Source: GCA-2693325 sp036343635
GTDB lineage: Bacteria > Latescibacterota > UBA2968 > UBA8231
Direction: 5' to 3'
Assembly: GCA_036343635.1 (NCBI GenBank)
Contig: JAYYVF010000024.1
Span: 7,803-71,802, forward strand
DNA length: 64,000 nucleotides
Below, in pieces: positions 9,074 to 17,045 of the stretch (the stretch's first letter is position 1; every line of letters begins with the position of its first letter). The position numbers and the translations under genes were made by a program. The notes below the pieces were generated by a model. That model had not been told where the DNA came from and searched no databases. It saw only the letters and a list, made by a program, of their open reading frames with translations.

Positions 9074-11788
9074 ATGAAGAATCAATCCACACTGGAACTC
9101 GATGGTCAAACTGTCTCCTTCAATGAAGGCGAGACAATTTTTGAGTTGTCACAGCGGGGTCACACAGACATACCTACCCTGTGCTATGATCCCCGTCTTG
9201 AACCATTTGGTTCGTGCCGCCTGTGCGTTGTTGAAATAGAAGGCGTTCGAAGCCCGGTAGCATCTTGTACCACCCCTGCCCAACCGGGGATGGTTGTAAA
9301 AACAAGTACAGATGTGCTGGATAAACATCGAAAAGTCTTATTGGAGATGGTTGTCTCCGAAAACCGACAAATAGACGTCGACCCACTCAGCGGATTTGCC
9401 TCGCAAGAGTTAAGTACATTGGTCGATCGTTATCATGCACGCACAGGGCGTTTTACAGGCAAGAAATCAGGTAAACTACATGAAACTGACGAAAACCCTT
9501 TCATACTTCGAGACTACGAACAGTGTATCTCTTGTAACCGCTGTGTCCGCGTTTGTTCCGAACAAGAGGGTGATTTTGCTATTTCTGCAATGGGACGTGG
9601 TTTCTCAAAGCAGATCACAACAGAATTTAACTCAGAATTAAGAGATTCCTCTTGTACATTCTGTGGACAGTGCGTACAAACATGCCCCACGGGAGCCCTT
9701 TCCGATAAAAAAGCACTAAGAGCAATCGAGATAAAACAACCCATCGAAAAAACAAGGTCTGTCTGCCCATACTGCGGGGTCGGGTGCTCTGTGGACTTAC
9801 TGACAAAAGGCAACAAACTAGTTGGGATACAACCCGCAATGGATGGTCCTGCTAATGAGGGAGCCCTATGCGTTAAAGGACAGTTTGCATTCGATTTTGT
9901 CCACCACCCCGACCGCCTTCAAACACCTTTAATAAGAGGTGAAGATGGTGAACTGCACGAAACCGATTGGGATACTGCCTTAGATAAGGCTGCAGACGGG
10001 TTCCGCAAAGCAAACCAGATACACGGTCGACACTCTATCTATGGTGTAGCTTCTGGACGAACGCCATCAGAAGCTGACTATTGCATGCAGAAATTCATCA
10101 GAAGAGGATACGGAACCCACTATATAGACAACTGTAGCCGTGCCTGACACGCCCCGACGGTTGCCGGTCTGGCAGCCACAATCGGTCGGGGAGCCATGTC
10201 CAATCCATTAAAAGACATGGAGAAGCCTGATCTGATTTTTTGTATAGGTACAAATATGACGGAATGTCACCCGGTCGCTGCAACTCGGCTAAAAAAAGCA
10301 ATAAGCCGGGGCGCCAAAATGATCGTAGCTGATCCCAGATCCATAGAATTATCAAAACTCGCCGAATTATACCTTCCTCTGCGAGTCGGGTCAGACGTAG
10401 CTCTTCTTTTGGGTATGGCACATATTATTGAACGAGAAGGCCTTATCGACCATAAGTTCATTGAGTCTCGAACTTCCGAATCCGAAGCATTTATAAACCA
10501 TATTCGTCTATTTACTCCTGAATGGGCGGAACAAATTACCGGCGTTCCTGCTTTAGACATTGAACAAGCAGCACTGATGTACGGTAGTGCAGAAAAAGCC
10601 GCTATTTACTACACCCTAGGCATTACGGAACATATTTGCGGCGTAGACAACGTCCAAAGCCTGTGCAATCTGGCTCTCATGACGGGTAACCTTGGGCGCG
10701 AAGGAGTGGGAATTAATCCCATGCGTGGCCAGAATAATATTCAAGGGGCTGGTGATGCTGGTGCCGTGCCCTCAAATTATCCCGGCTTCCAACCTGTTGA
10801 AACACCTGAAAATCAGGAAAAATTTGAAAAACTATATGGTCGAGAAATGGACGCGGAAAAGGGAATTACCAAGGTCCGCGCACTCGATGAATCTGGAAAA
10901 AGTATTTTTGCAATGCTAATTGATGGCGAAAACACTTTGGTTTCAGATCCTGATCGATCCCACTGTGAAAAAGCACTAAAAAATTTAGATCATTTAGTAG
11001 TTATCGACATCTTTCTAACGGAGACCGCAGAGCTTGCAGACGTCGTCCTCCCCGCTACTGCATGGGCCGAAACCGACGGCGTATGTACAAATACCGAACG
11101 GCGAGTACAACGTTTACGACAAGCAGTAAATCCTCCAGGCCTAGCAAAACCTGACTGGTGGATAATTTCACAAATCGCCCGGAGGCTTGGCTTTGATGGA
11201 TTTGAATATAACTCTGCCAAAGAAATATTTGAAGAACTTTGTGGGCTTTCGCCAATATACGCTGGACTAGACTGGGATAGAATAGAAACAGGTAAATACC
11301 AGTGGCCCGTTCATGATCGCAATCATTCGGGAACACCCATCTTGCATCAAGGGGAATTTAAAAATGGTCGTGGCATCTTTAAAGTTGTTGGATATAGGGA
11401 TCCAGCAGAAACGACCTGTGAATCTTTCCCTATCTGGCTAACAACAGGTCGGAGACTACAAGCCTACCACACGAGAACACAAACTGGCAGAGCCCAAGGC
11501 CTCGAATATCTTCTTGATGAAGAGAGGCTCGAAGTTCACCCCGCTGATGTCGAATCCCTAGGCCTAACTGATGGTGATTGGTGCCGGATTTTTAGTGCAC
11601 GCGGCCAAGTGGATGTTAGGGTTAAGAAAACGACACGGTCTCCTCAGGGAACGGTTTTTGCCAGTTTCAGTTTTAACGATGTGCCAATAAATATCCTTAC
11701 GGGTTCAGGATACGACCCGATAACAGATACAGCCGAATTAAAAGTCTGCCCCGTTCGAATAGAAGCAATAACTGAGTGCTCACCATAA
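9074..11788 (+). CDS. fdhA: Formate dehydrogenase catalytic subunit, selenocysteine-containing
   Basis: Read through the TGA at 10145-10147, the product has 904 residues with selenocysteine at 358. Order: N-terminal ferredoxin domain with [2Fe-2S] ligands C37, C48, C51, C65; two [4Fe-4S] clusters (C151/154/157/161 and C194/197/200/204); the [4Fe-4S] site of the molybdopterin domain (C231/234/238/266); then the bis-MGD domain. The residues around the TGA, N-C-S-R-A-[U]-H-A-P-T-V-A-G-L, match the active site where E. coli FdhF has Sec140 and other homologs have Cys. The His-Cys [4Fe-4S] motif normally found after the 2Fe-2S domain is missing. The ATG at 9074 follows the NuoEF stop by 22 bases. 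It oxidises formate to CO2, electrons going to NAD+ through NuoEF. Automatic callers would split it into two ORFs (9074-10147 and 10196-11788). Confidence 0.93.
10145..10147 (+). other. In-frame TGA read as selenocysteine (residue 358)
   Basis: The TGA sits exactly at the metal-ligating residue of the formate dehydrogenase family, with the conserved following His codon CAC. Both flanks remain in the same frame with full family similarity, and a SECIS hairpin begins four bases downstream. Decoding needs SelB, SelA, SelD and tRNA-Sec, none of which lies in this window. Confidence 0.92.
10152..10191 (+). promoter_or_regulatory. Bacterial SECIS element
   Basis: A two-part hairpin starts four bases after the TGA. 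The lower stem pairs 10152-10158 (CCCCGAC) with 10185-10191 (GTCGGGG), seven perfect pairs. The upper stem pairs 10159-10165 (GGTTGCC) with 10171-10177 (GGCAGCC), including one U.G wobble at the place where the E. coli fdhF element has its bulged U. The apical loop 10166-10170 is GGTCT, carrying the G-G-U that SelB recognises. A seven-base unpaired stretch (10178-10184) lies on the 3' side between stems. As I recall the E. coli fdhF SECIS, the loop and upper stem are almost the same. Confidence 0.9.
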
Positions 11789-11809
11789 ACCGGAAGCGAA
11801 CATGTTCCT

Positions 11810-12592
11810 ATGAAAAACGGTGAATACCTTCAAAACCTCTTTGGATGTACTGGTCGCAAAGCAGTCGTAACCGGCGCATCGTCCGGATTAGGCGTTGAAA
11901 TCTCTCGTGCACTTGTGCACGCAGGAGCACAAGTAATTGGCGTGGCACGCAGAAAAGAACAATTAGAGGTGCTAAGAGAAGAATTAACTAATACAGACGG
12001 TGATTTTATTGCCTGCGTAGCAGATCTGAGCAGTGAGTCCGGAATAGATCAGGTAATTAGCGATGTAAATAACATAGGCGGATGTGACATCGCCGTTGCA
12101 AATGCAGGAACCGCCGACCGACAACTTTTAAATAACACCAATAGATCCGACTTTGACCGACTCATCGAACTAAACGTCACCGCGCAATGGCAGTTGGCTA
12201 AGGCACTTTTCCCGATGCTATCCATTGGAAATAATGGACGTTTCATTCAGATAGCTTCCATATATTCCCTCGGGGCCTCAGTTATAGATGGACTCGGGGC
12301 TTACACCATATCAAAACATGCCCTATTAGGCCTAACACGATCTCTGTCGGTAGAATGGGCCCAACATGGCATAACTGTCAACGCAATTGCCCCAGGATAT
12401 TTCCCGACTGAGATGACCGAATCCCTACTATCTCACGAGAAGACTTCGAGTCATCTACTCCAATTTACTCCAATGAAACGTTTTGGAGACCCCACTGAGT
12501 TAGCTCCAGCTGTCCTATTTCTCGCATCGCTAAAAAGTAGCTACGTAACAGGGTCTGTCATTCCTATAGACGGCGGATGGTCAGCCTGGTAA
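11810..12592 (+). CDS. Short-chain dehydrogenase/reductase, gluconate 5-dehydrogenase-like
   Basis: A 260-residue classical SDR. The cofactor motif T-G-A-S-S-G-L-G is at about residues 22-29, N-A-G at about 100, and the catalytic Ser with Y-T-I-S-K (Tyr and Lys) at about 150-170; the C-terminus ends with the usual I-P-I-D-G-G-W. The Arg after the second strand (A-R-R) suggests NADP(H). Sequence style resembles gluconate 5-dehydrogenase and 3-oxoacyl reductase-like enzymes; the sugar acid role is a guess. It starts 21 bases after the formate dehydrogenase stop, so it is probably cotranscribed, but a functional link to formate oxidation is not evident. Confidence 0.85.
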   Translation: MKNGEYLQNLFGCTGRKAVVTGASSGLGVEISRALVHAGAQVIGVARRKEQLEVLREELTNTDGDFIACVADLSSESGIDQVISDVNNIGGCDIAVANAGTADRQLLNNTNRSDFDRLIELNVTAQWQLAKALFPMLSIGNNGRFIQIASIYSLGASVIDGLGAYTISKHALLGLTRSLSVEWAQHGITVNAIAPGYFPTEMTESLLSHEKTSSHLLQFTPMKRFGDPTELAPAVLFLASLKSSYVTGSVIPIDGGWSAW

Positions 12593-12634
12593 TCACAATA
12601 CTTTTTGGGGCCATTACAAACCAACTTTACCAAT

Positions 12635-13507
12635 CTATTTTTTTGCACGCCTTAGGGCTTTCTTGAACTCAGCCTCAATTTCTCTACGAGCAACTATAGC
12701 ATCTTTCCAAACATCAGGGAAACAGTCAAGAGCGTAGCCCGACCCCTTCGGACCTAACTCAACTACTGCCCACAATTCCGTTGGGCGACGTTGACCACGA
12801 ATCCAAGTTTCAAGAGCATGGCGCAAAAAATTATCGCGCCATGCAATAAAATCTTTGTCTAATTTTCGATTTCCTGAGGTTATTGGAGTCTGACAATGAC
12901 TACCCGTAAACGTTCGAAAATGGATCATTTCGCTCGAGGATAAAAGGTCGGGCCGAAATTCAGCAATGCGTGGCCAGAATGTCTCTGGTCTCAATTGTTT
13001 AATAATGGCCGGATGAGAATGGTCAAAATTCATACGCAATTTCTCTCCATACCTTTTCTCATATTGGGCAGCCAAACCAAGCGCCTTTTCCGGAGTTTCA
13101 GTAACTGTATCACGATGCCACTCAATTGCTGGCTTAACCCTATATTTCTTCCCCGCCGTCATCACGGCACGAGCAACACTAACAGCTTTTGGAATTGGTG
13201 TATCGTGATCGCACAATTGAACGTTAATGTGCTTGGCTCCGGCAACTTTAAATTGGCGCATTTTTTCGTCGGCTTCAGCTGTAGATCCCACGTCAACGCC
13301 ACCAACCAACTGCATTCCATATTTAGCACACGCTTCAGCAATCTCCGGTTGGGCCCCAGCGCTAAACCCACTAAAACCAGCATCTTTTGCTGCTTTTACT
13401 TTTCGATTAATCGACCATTCTTTTTCTTGAGTTGGGTAATTTGTAAGCGTCCAAGCAGCAGCACACAGATGAATTTTAGGTGATTTACTTGATTTAGCCT
13501 TGGCCAT
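12635..13507 (-). CDS. Sugar phosphate isomerase/epimerase-like TIM-barrel protein
   Basis: A 290-residue xylose isomerase-like TIM barrel (AP endonuclease 2 superfamily). Visible strand-end residues that commonly bind a divalent metal include the Glu in A-I-E-W-H-R-D, the Asp/His in N-F-D-H-S-H, and a late Glu (V-V-E-L-G). A Lys/Ser-rich eight-residue tail precedes the first strand (I-H-L-C-A-A-A-W). The ATG has a strong AAGGAG site six bases upstream. It is downstream of fdhD on the same strand with a 52-base gap. Reaction unknown: members include inosose dehydratases, hydroxypyruvate isomerases and ketose epimerases. Confidence 0.82.
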   Translation of the reverse strand: MAKAKSSKSPKIHLCAAAWTLTNYPTQEKEWSINRKVKAAKDAGFSGFSAGAQPEIAEACAKYGMQLVGGVDVGSTAEADEKMRQFKVAGAKHINVQLCDHDTPIPKAVSVARAVMTAGKKYRVKPAIEWHRDTVTETPEKALGLAAQYEKRYGEKLRMNFDHSHPAIIKQLRPETFWPRIAEFRPDLLSSSEMIHFRTFTGSHCQTPITSGNRKLDKDFIAWRDNFLRHALETWIRGQRRPTELWAVVELGPKGSGYALDCFPDVWKDAIVARREIEAEFKKALRRAKK

Positions 13508-13559
13508 AATTTTCTCCTTTAGTCAATGACAAATAATAAATCTCTTCGATGATAATCAG

Positions 13560-14390
13560 CTATAAAACAATACGTTCATTACCCGCGTAAATGTTGAAAG
13601 TCGGGGGTCTCAAAAATCCAACAAGCCCCATATTGAGTGACTTTGCTAAATCAACTGCCAAACTAGATGGACCAGATACCGCTGCAACAAATTCAATCCC
13701 TACTGAAGCAGCTTTTTGGATTATTTCAAAGCTTGTTCGACCGCTTACCAACATTAAGCTTTCCTTCGGAACATTCTGGCCCTTCAGAGCATATGAACCA
13801 ACTAACTTGTCAACCGCGTTATGGCGACCAACATCTTCTCGCAATCTGAGCAGAGTGCCATGACAATCAAATAATGCCGCGGCATGAAGCGAACCAGTCT
13901 TTGAAAATACAGCTTGTTCCGAACGCATTAGCTCAGGCAAACCGCAAAGAATATCCCCATCTACAAGTAAAGAAAGGCCTAATTTTTCAATACGCGTATT
14001 GATCGACTCTATGCTTGCTTTTCCACAAACTCCGCAACTGGAAGATGCATAAAAATTTCTCTTGAATTTTTGTTGATCAATCTCGACACCTTCACTTAAA
14101 CAAACATCCACAACGTTCTGCCGATTCGGTTCCTCAGCTTTGTCACAATAGGAAATAGTCCCTATTTGACCAATCGAATCAATCATACCCTCCGTCACAA
14201 TAAAACCGGCCGCCAATTCAAAATCAGACCCCGGAGTACGCATAATCACCGCAATGGGAACACCATTTATTCTAACTTCGATTGGCTCTTCAATTGACAC
14301 AGGGTCTTCACATGAAGTGACCTTACCATTTGCCCATTTCAAGATCGACCGTCGGTCTCGGCTCGTGGAAATAGCACCCAATACCTGCAC
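13560..14390 (-). CDS. fdhD: Formate dehydrogenase accessory sulfurtransferase FdhD
   Basis: A 276-residue FdhD. It carries sulfur from the cysteine desulfurase to the bis-MGD cofactor of formate dehydrogenases, which are inactive without it. The sulfur-transferring pair is C119-x-x-C122 in S-S-C-G-V-C-G-K, matching C121/C124 of the E. coli protein. The nucleotide-binding region contains S-G-R-T-S-F-E and the end G-F-L-R-P-P-T-F-N-I-Y. Start is GTG at 14390, overlapping the sulfatase stop (TAGTG) by one base, so it is translationally coupled to sulfatase rather than to the formate dehydrogenase genes, which converge on it from the other strand. Confidence 0.93.
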   Translation of the reverse strand: MQVLGAISTSRDRRSILKWANGKVTSCEDPVSIEEPIEVRINGVPIAVIMRTPGSDFELAAGFIVTEGMIDSIGQIGTISYCDKAEEPNRQNVVDVCLSEGVEIDQQKFKRNFYASSSCGVCGKASIESINTRIEKLGLSLLVDGDILCGLPELMRSEQAVFSKTGSLHAAALFDCHGTLLRLREDVGRHNAVDKLVGSYALKGQNVPKESLMLVSGRTSFEIIQKAASVGIEFVAAVSGPSSLAVDLAKSLNMGLVGFLRPPTFNIYAGNERIVL

Positions 14391-15814
14391 TACATTGGTC
14401 CCACACGTTCAGATCCGCAATCCAAAGCCAACATAGAAGCGTCAAAACTACGGCGTAGCAAATCAAGTTTCAAAGGTTGGGCTTCGTACTCAGACCACAT
14501 ATTTTCAAATTCTTCTGGATCTTCTTGTAGATCATATAGCTCACCAATACCATGGCCATGATAAACAACAAGCTTATACCGTTCATCACGAAACATCGTA
14601 GCAAAACTACTATCAGGCTCATCAAGCGCATCATAGTACTCGCACCGCACGTGATTCCGGTGTCTATTTAATGGTTTTTCTCCACATAGCATTGGCAGCA
14701 ACGAATGACCCTGCATTCTATCTGGCACATCTATCCCTGCCAAATCTAGAATCGTCGGGGCTTTGTCAACCAATTCAACTAAAGCATCGCTTTGGGACCC
14801 CGTTAAAAATTTCTCAGGCCAAGAAATAATCAGAGGCACGCGAACTAGACCTTCGTAAAACCTGCATCCCTTTTGAATAAGTCCGTGATCACCTAACATT
14901 TCACCATGGTCAGACGTAAAAATAATTACCGTATTATCACGAACCCCATCACTTTCTAAGGCTGCTATGATATTCCCCACTTGGTCATCGATCAATTTTA
15001 TCATCGCATAATAGGCCGCCTGCAGCTCTTTCCCGTCTGCCGAACGGCCTCGATCGGGATGTTGGGGATCACGAATATCTAACTCATGAGGACGCCTTAC
15101 CTTTGATTGAAAATCAATCCTTTCCAGTGCGGTTTGTTGACTGAGATCACTGTCTCTGAATAACGGACCGGGCATTTTCTGCGGGTCAAATTTTTTACGA
15201 TAACGGGATGGTGGATTAAAGGGAGGATGTGGATCGTAAATATTAACACTTGCCATCCAAGGTCCGGTCCGTTGTTTCCGAATGAACTCAATAGTTTTCT
15301 CGGCACACCACGTAGTTTGATGCAACTCAGATGGAACGCCGTCAGGACTTTTAATAAGATCACCAAGCACAAACCCTTTTTTACGGACCCAATCCGCATA
15401 ACCATGACCTTCCGGCCAATCGTCACGGGGCGCATGACTATACTCCCAGAAACTATACCCGTCATCTGTACGAGGCTCTATTCTTCCGTAAGCACTTGCT
15501 AAATGCAATTTACCAATCAGCCCACAATCATATCCCGCATCTGCTAAATATTTTGTAACAAGCGTTTGGTTCTCAGGGAACGTACTATTTCCGTTTCTAG
15601 TAGAATGAACGCTGCTCGGATACATTCCAGTGAGAAAAGACGCACGACTAGGGGTACATATAGGCGATTGACAAAACGCATGCGTAAATACAACTCCATC
15701 CGCAACCAATTGATCTATATTGGGAGTATCCACATAATTATTACCTAATGCTCCGATTGTGTCATAACGTTGTTGGTCAGTACAAATCCAAAGAATATTG
15801 GGCTTTTCAATCAT
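14390..15814 (-). CDS. Type I sulfatase (alkaline phosphatase superfamily)
   Basis: A 474-residue sulfatase. The N-terminus N-I-L-W-I-C-T-D-Q-Q places a metal-binding Asp at 13, and the formylglycine signature C53-T-P-S-R-A-S-F-L-T-G identifies a Cys-type arylsulfatase whose C53 must be converted to formylglycine by a maturase not present here. Further metal/sulfate residues are in T-S-D-H-G-E-M-L-G-D-H-G and a C-terminal G-E-L-Y-D-L-Q-x-D-P-x-E. No signal peptide is visible, so it may act in the cytoplasm. The ATG at 15814 overlaps the DUF362 stop (ATGA); a longer reading to 15850 is therefore unlikely. Probably desulfates a sugar or choline-type ester; the substrate is not readable. Confidence 0.92.
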   Translation of the reverse strand: MIEKPNILWICTDQQRYDTIGALGNNYVDTPNIDQLVADGVVFTHAFCQSPICTPSRASFLTGMYPSSVHSTRNGNSTFPENQTLVTKYLADAGYDCGLIGKLHLASAYGRIEPRTDDGYSFWEYSHAPRDDWPEGHGYADWVRKKGFVLGDLIKSPDGVPSELHQTTWCAEKTIEFIRKQRTGPWMASVNIYDPHPPFNPPSRYRKKFDPQKMPGPLFRDSDLSQQTALERIDFQSKVRRPHELDIRDPQHPDRGRSADGKELQAAYYAMIKLIDDQVGNIIAALESDGVRDNTVIIFTSDHGEMLGDHGLIQKGCRFYEGLVRVPLIISWPEKFLTGSQSDALVELVDKAPTILDLAGIDVPDRMQGHSLLPMLCGEKPLNRHRNHVRCEYYDALDEPDSSFATMFRDERYKLVVYHGHGIGELYDLQEDPEEFENMWSEYEAQPLKLDLLRRSFDASMLALDCGSERVGPM

Positions 15815-16770
15815 CCTCTCGCAAATTCCTCGGCGCGTTGCTCTCGCCATAATAGTTGTTGGGGCGTTGATTCATGGGGTTTAAAAGACCGAGCAACTTC
15901 TTCGAGAGAAACACCAATCACGTCAATATTATCCAAGTCTGCTACTCCCAATCCTACTGATTGTGCATAATTCAGTAAACCCATCTCCATAGGTTCAAAT
16001 CCCATGGCTTTACAAATTACGGCATCAGAAGAAAACACATCTGCCGACGCAACTGCAATTCCCAAAGGAACAATATCCGTGCCTCCTGGACCATTCCCCT
16101 GCAATCCGACAGTTCCATCGATAATACCAATGTCTGCCTTAAGATACTTGGAGACACGAATCAAATTCGCGTTCAATATTCTAGCTTCATCAGGCAAGAT
16201 TCTTTCTGCATGGGAAGGGAAACCATGCATCCATATGCGGTCATCTCGATGTAAGGTTCCCATAATCAGGTTTTTTTGAGCAAGCGTAACCACACAAACA
16301 TCATGTGTTTTTGCCACTGCTATGGAGATGGTGCACGGACACTCTAAAACAACCTTTGGCATACGAACGGACCGTTCACCGTCGTCCACAGCCGTAATAA
16401 TGGAAGTTTCTACCCAATTCGTTTCTAGATTCAGATCGACGAGCCGGATCGAAATTCCAAATTCATTTTCCAACTCCCTATACCCAAAATTTGTAAAGGC
16501 CTCTCCCGAATAGGCCTCATTACCTCCCTCTGCAATTATAACCTCATCCGGTGGATTTTCTACGCTCTTAAGAAAATCGATTGTTCCACGAATACTATTA
16601 ACATGCGTCGAAGCCAACTGATTCTTACTTGTAAGAAAATTAGGTTTTAGAAGAACCTGGTCCCGAATTTTATTCTCTATATCACTCCTCACATAATCCA
16701 AAGAGGCAAAAACGCTTTCCCTTCGCGACTCTTTTTTTGCCAAACCAACGCGACTTATTTTTTCGACCAT
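15811..16770 (-). CDS. DUF362 domain protein
   Basis: A 319-residue DUF362 protein. Family features are the early K-P-N-F segment (L-L-K-P-N-F-L), the central E-G-G-N-E-A-Y, and K-T-H-D-V-C-V-V-T-L-A-Q-K-N-L-I-M-G. Many relatives carry a C-terminal ferredoxin domain; here no four-Cys cluster is present, so it is the stand-alone type. ATG at 16770 follows GGGAGAGG by six bases; a TTG at 16773 is a weaker alternative. It heads the overlapping DUF362-sulfatase-fdhD operon. The molecular activity of DUF362 is not established. Confidence 0.88.
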   Translation of the reverse strand: MVEKISRVGLAKKESRRESVFASLDYVRSDIENKIRDQVLLKPNFLTSKNQLASTHVNSIRGTIDFLKSVENPPDEVIIAEGGNEAYSGEAFTNFGYRELENEFGISIRLVDLNLETNWVETSIITAVDDGERSVRMPKVVLECPCTISIAVAKTHDVCVVTLAQKNLIMGTLHRDDRIWMHGFPSHAERILPDEARILNANLIRVSKYLKADIGIIDGTVGLQGNGPGGTDIVPLGIAVASADVFSSDAVICKAMGFEPMEMGLLNYAQSVGLGVADLDNIDVIGVSLEEVARSFKPHESTPQQLLWREQRAEEFARG

Positions 16771-16976
16771 CAACGCCTCTCCCGGAGAAAAATCAAAGTC
16801 TATCTACTTTTCAATCTAAACAACAGCGTGCAACTAAACAAAAATGGAAACAAAATTAAGAAGAACGTGAATACATCTAACGGAGCACTGAGTCTATATT
16901 CGTAAGGAAAAAGCTAATCTGAAAATACATAACAAAAAAAGGAAAATTAAATAAACATCACAGGTTGAACTCAGTA

Positions 16977-17005
16977 TTGTATATATCAGGAAATCTTGAT
17001 ATATT
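16977..17005 (+). promoter_or_regulatory. Predicted sigma-70 promoter of the HMT/MTHFR gene, with inverted repeat
   Basis: TTGTAT (16977-16982) and TATATT (17000-17005) are 17 bases apart, a plausible -35/-10 pair. The spacer and -10 carry the inverted repeat ATATATCA (16981-16988) and TGATATAT (16997-17004), which could be a repressor site. The gap 16774-17045 otherwise holds nothing coding that I can see, and no riboswitch that I recognise. Confidence 0.4.
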
Positions 17006-17045
17006 AATAAGCTTGTGGTTTTTTCAGCATTACCAACGGAACTAA

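Noticed and set aside
10145..10195. Nonsense mutation or frameshift making fdhA a pseudogene
   Set aside because: The TGA is at the exact Sec position, the frame is the same on both sides, every other motif is intact and a SECIS hairpin follows.
16774..17045. SAM or cobalamin riboswitch ahead of the methionine-synthesis fusion
   Set aside because: The 270-base leader is very AT-rich and lacks the conserved cores of those riboswitches.
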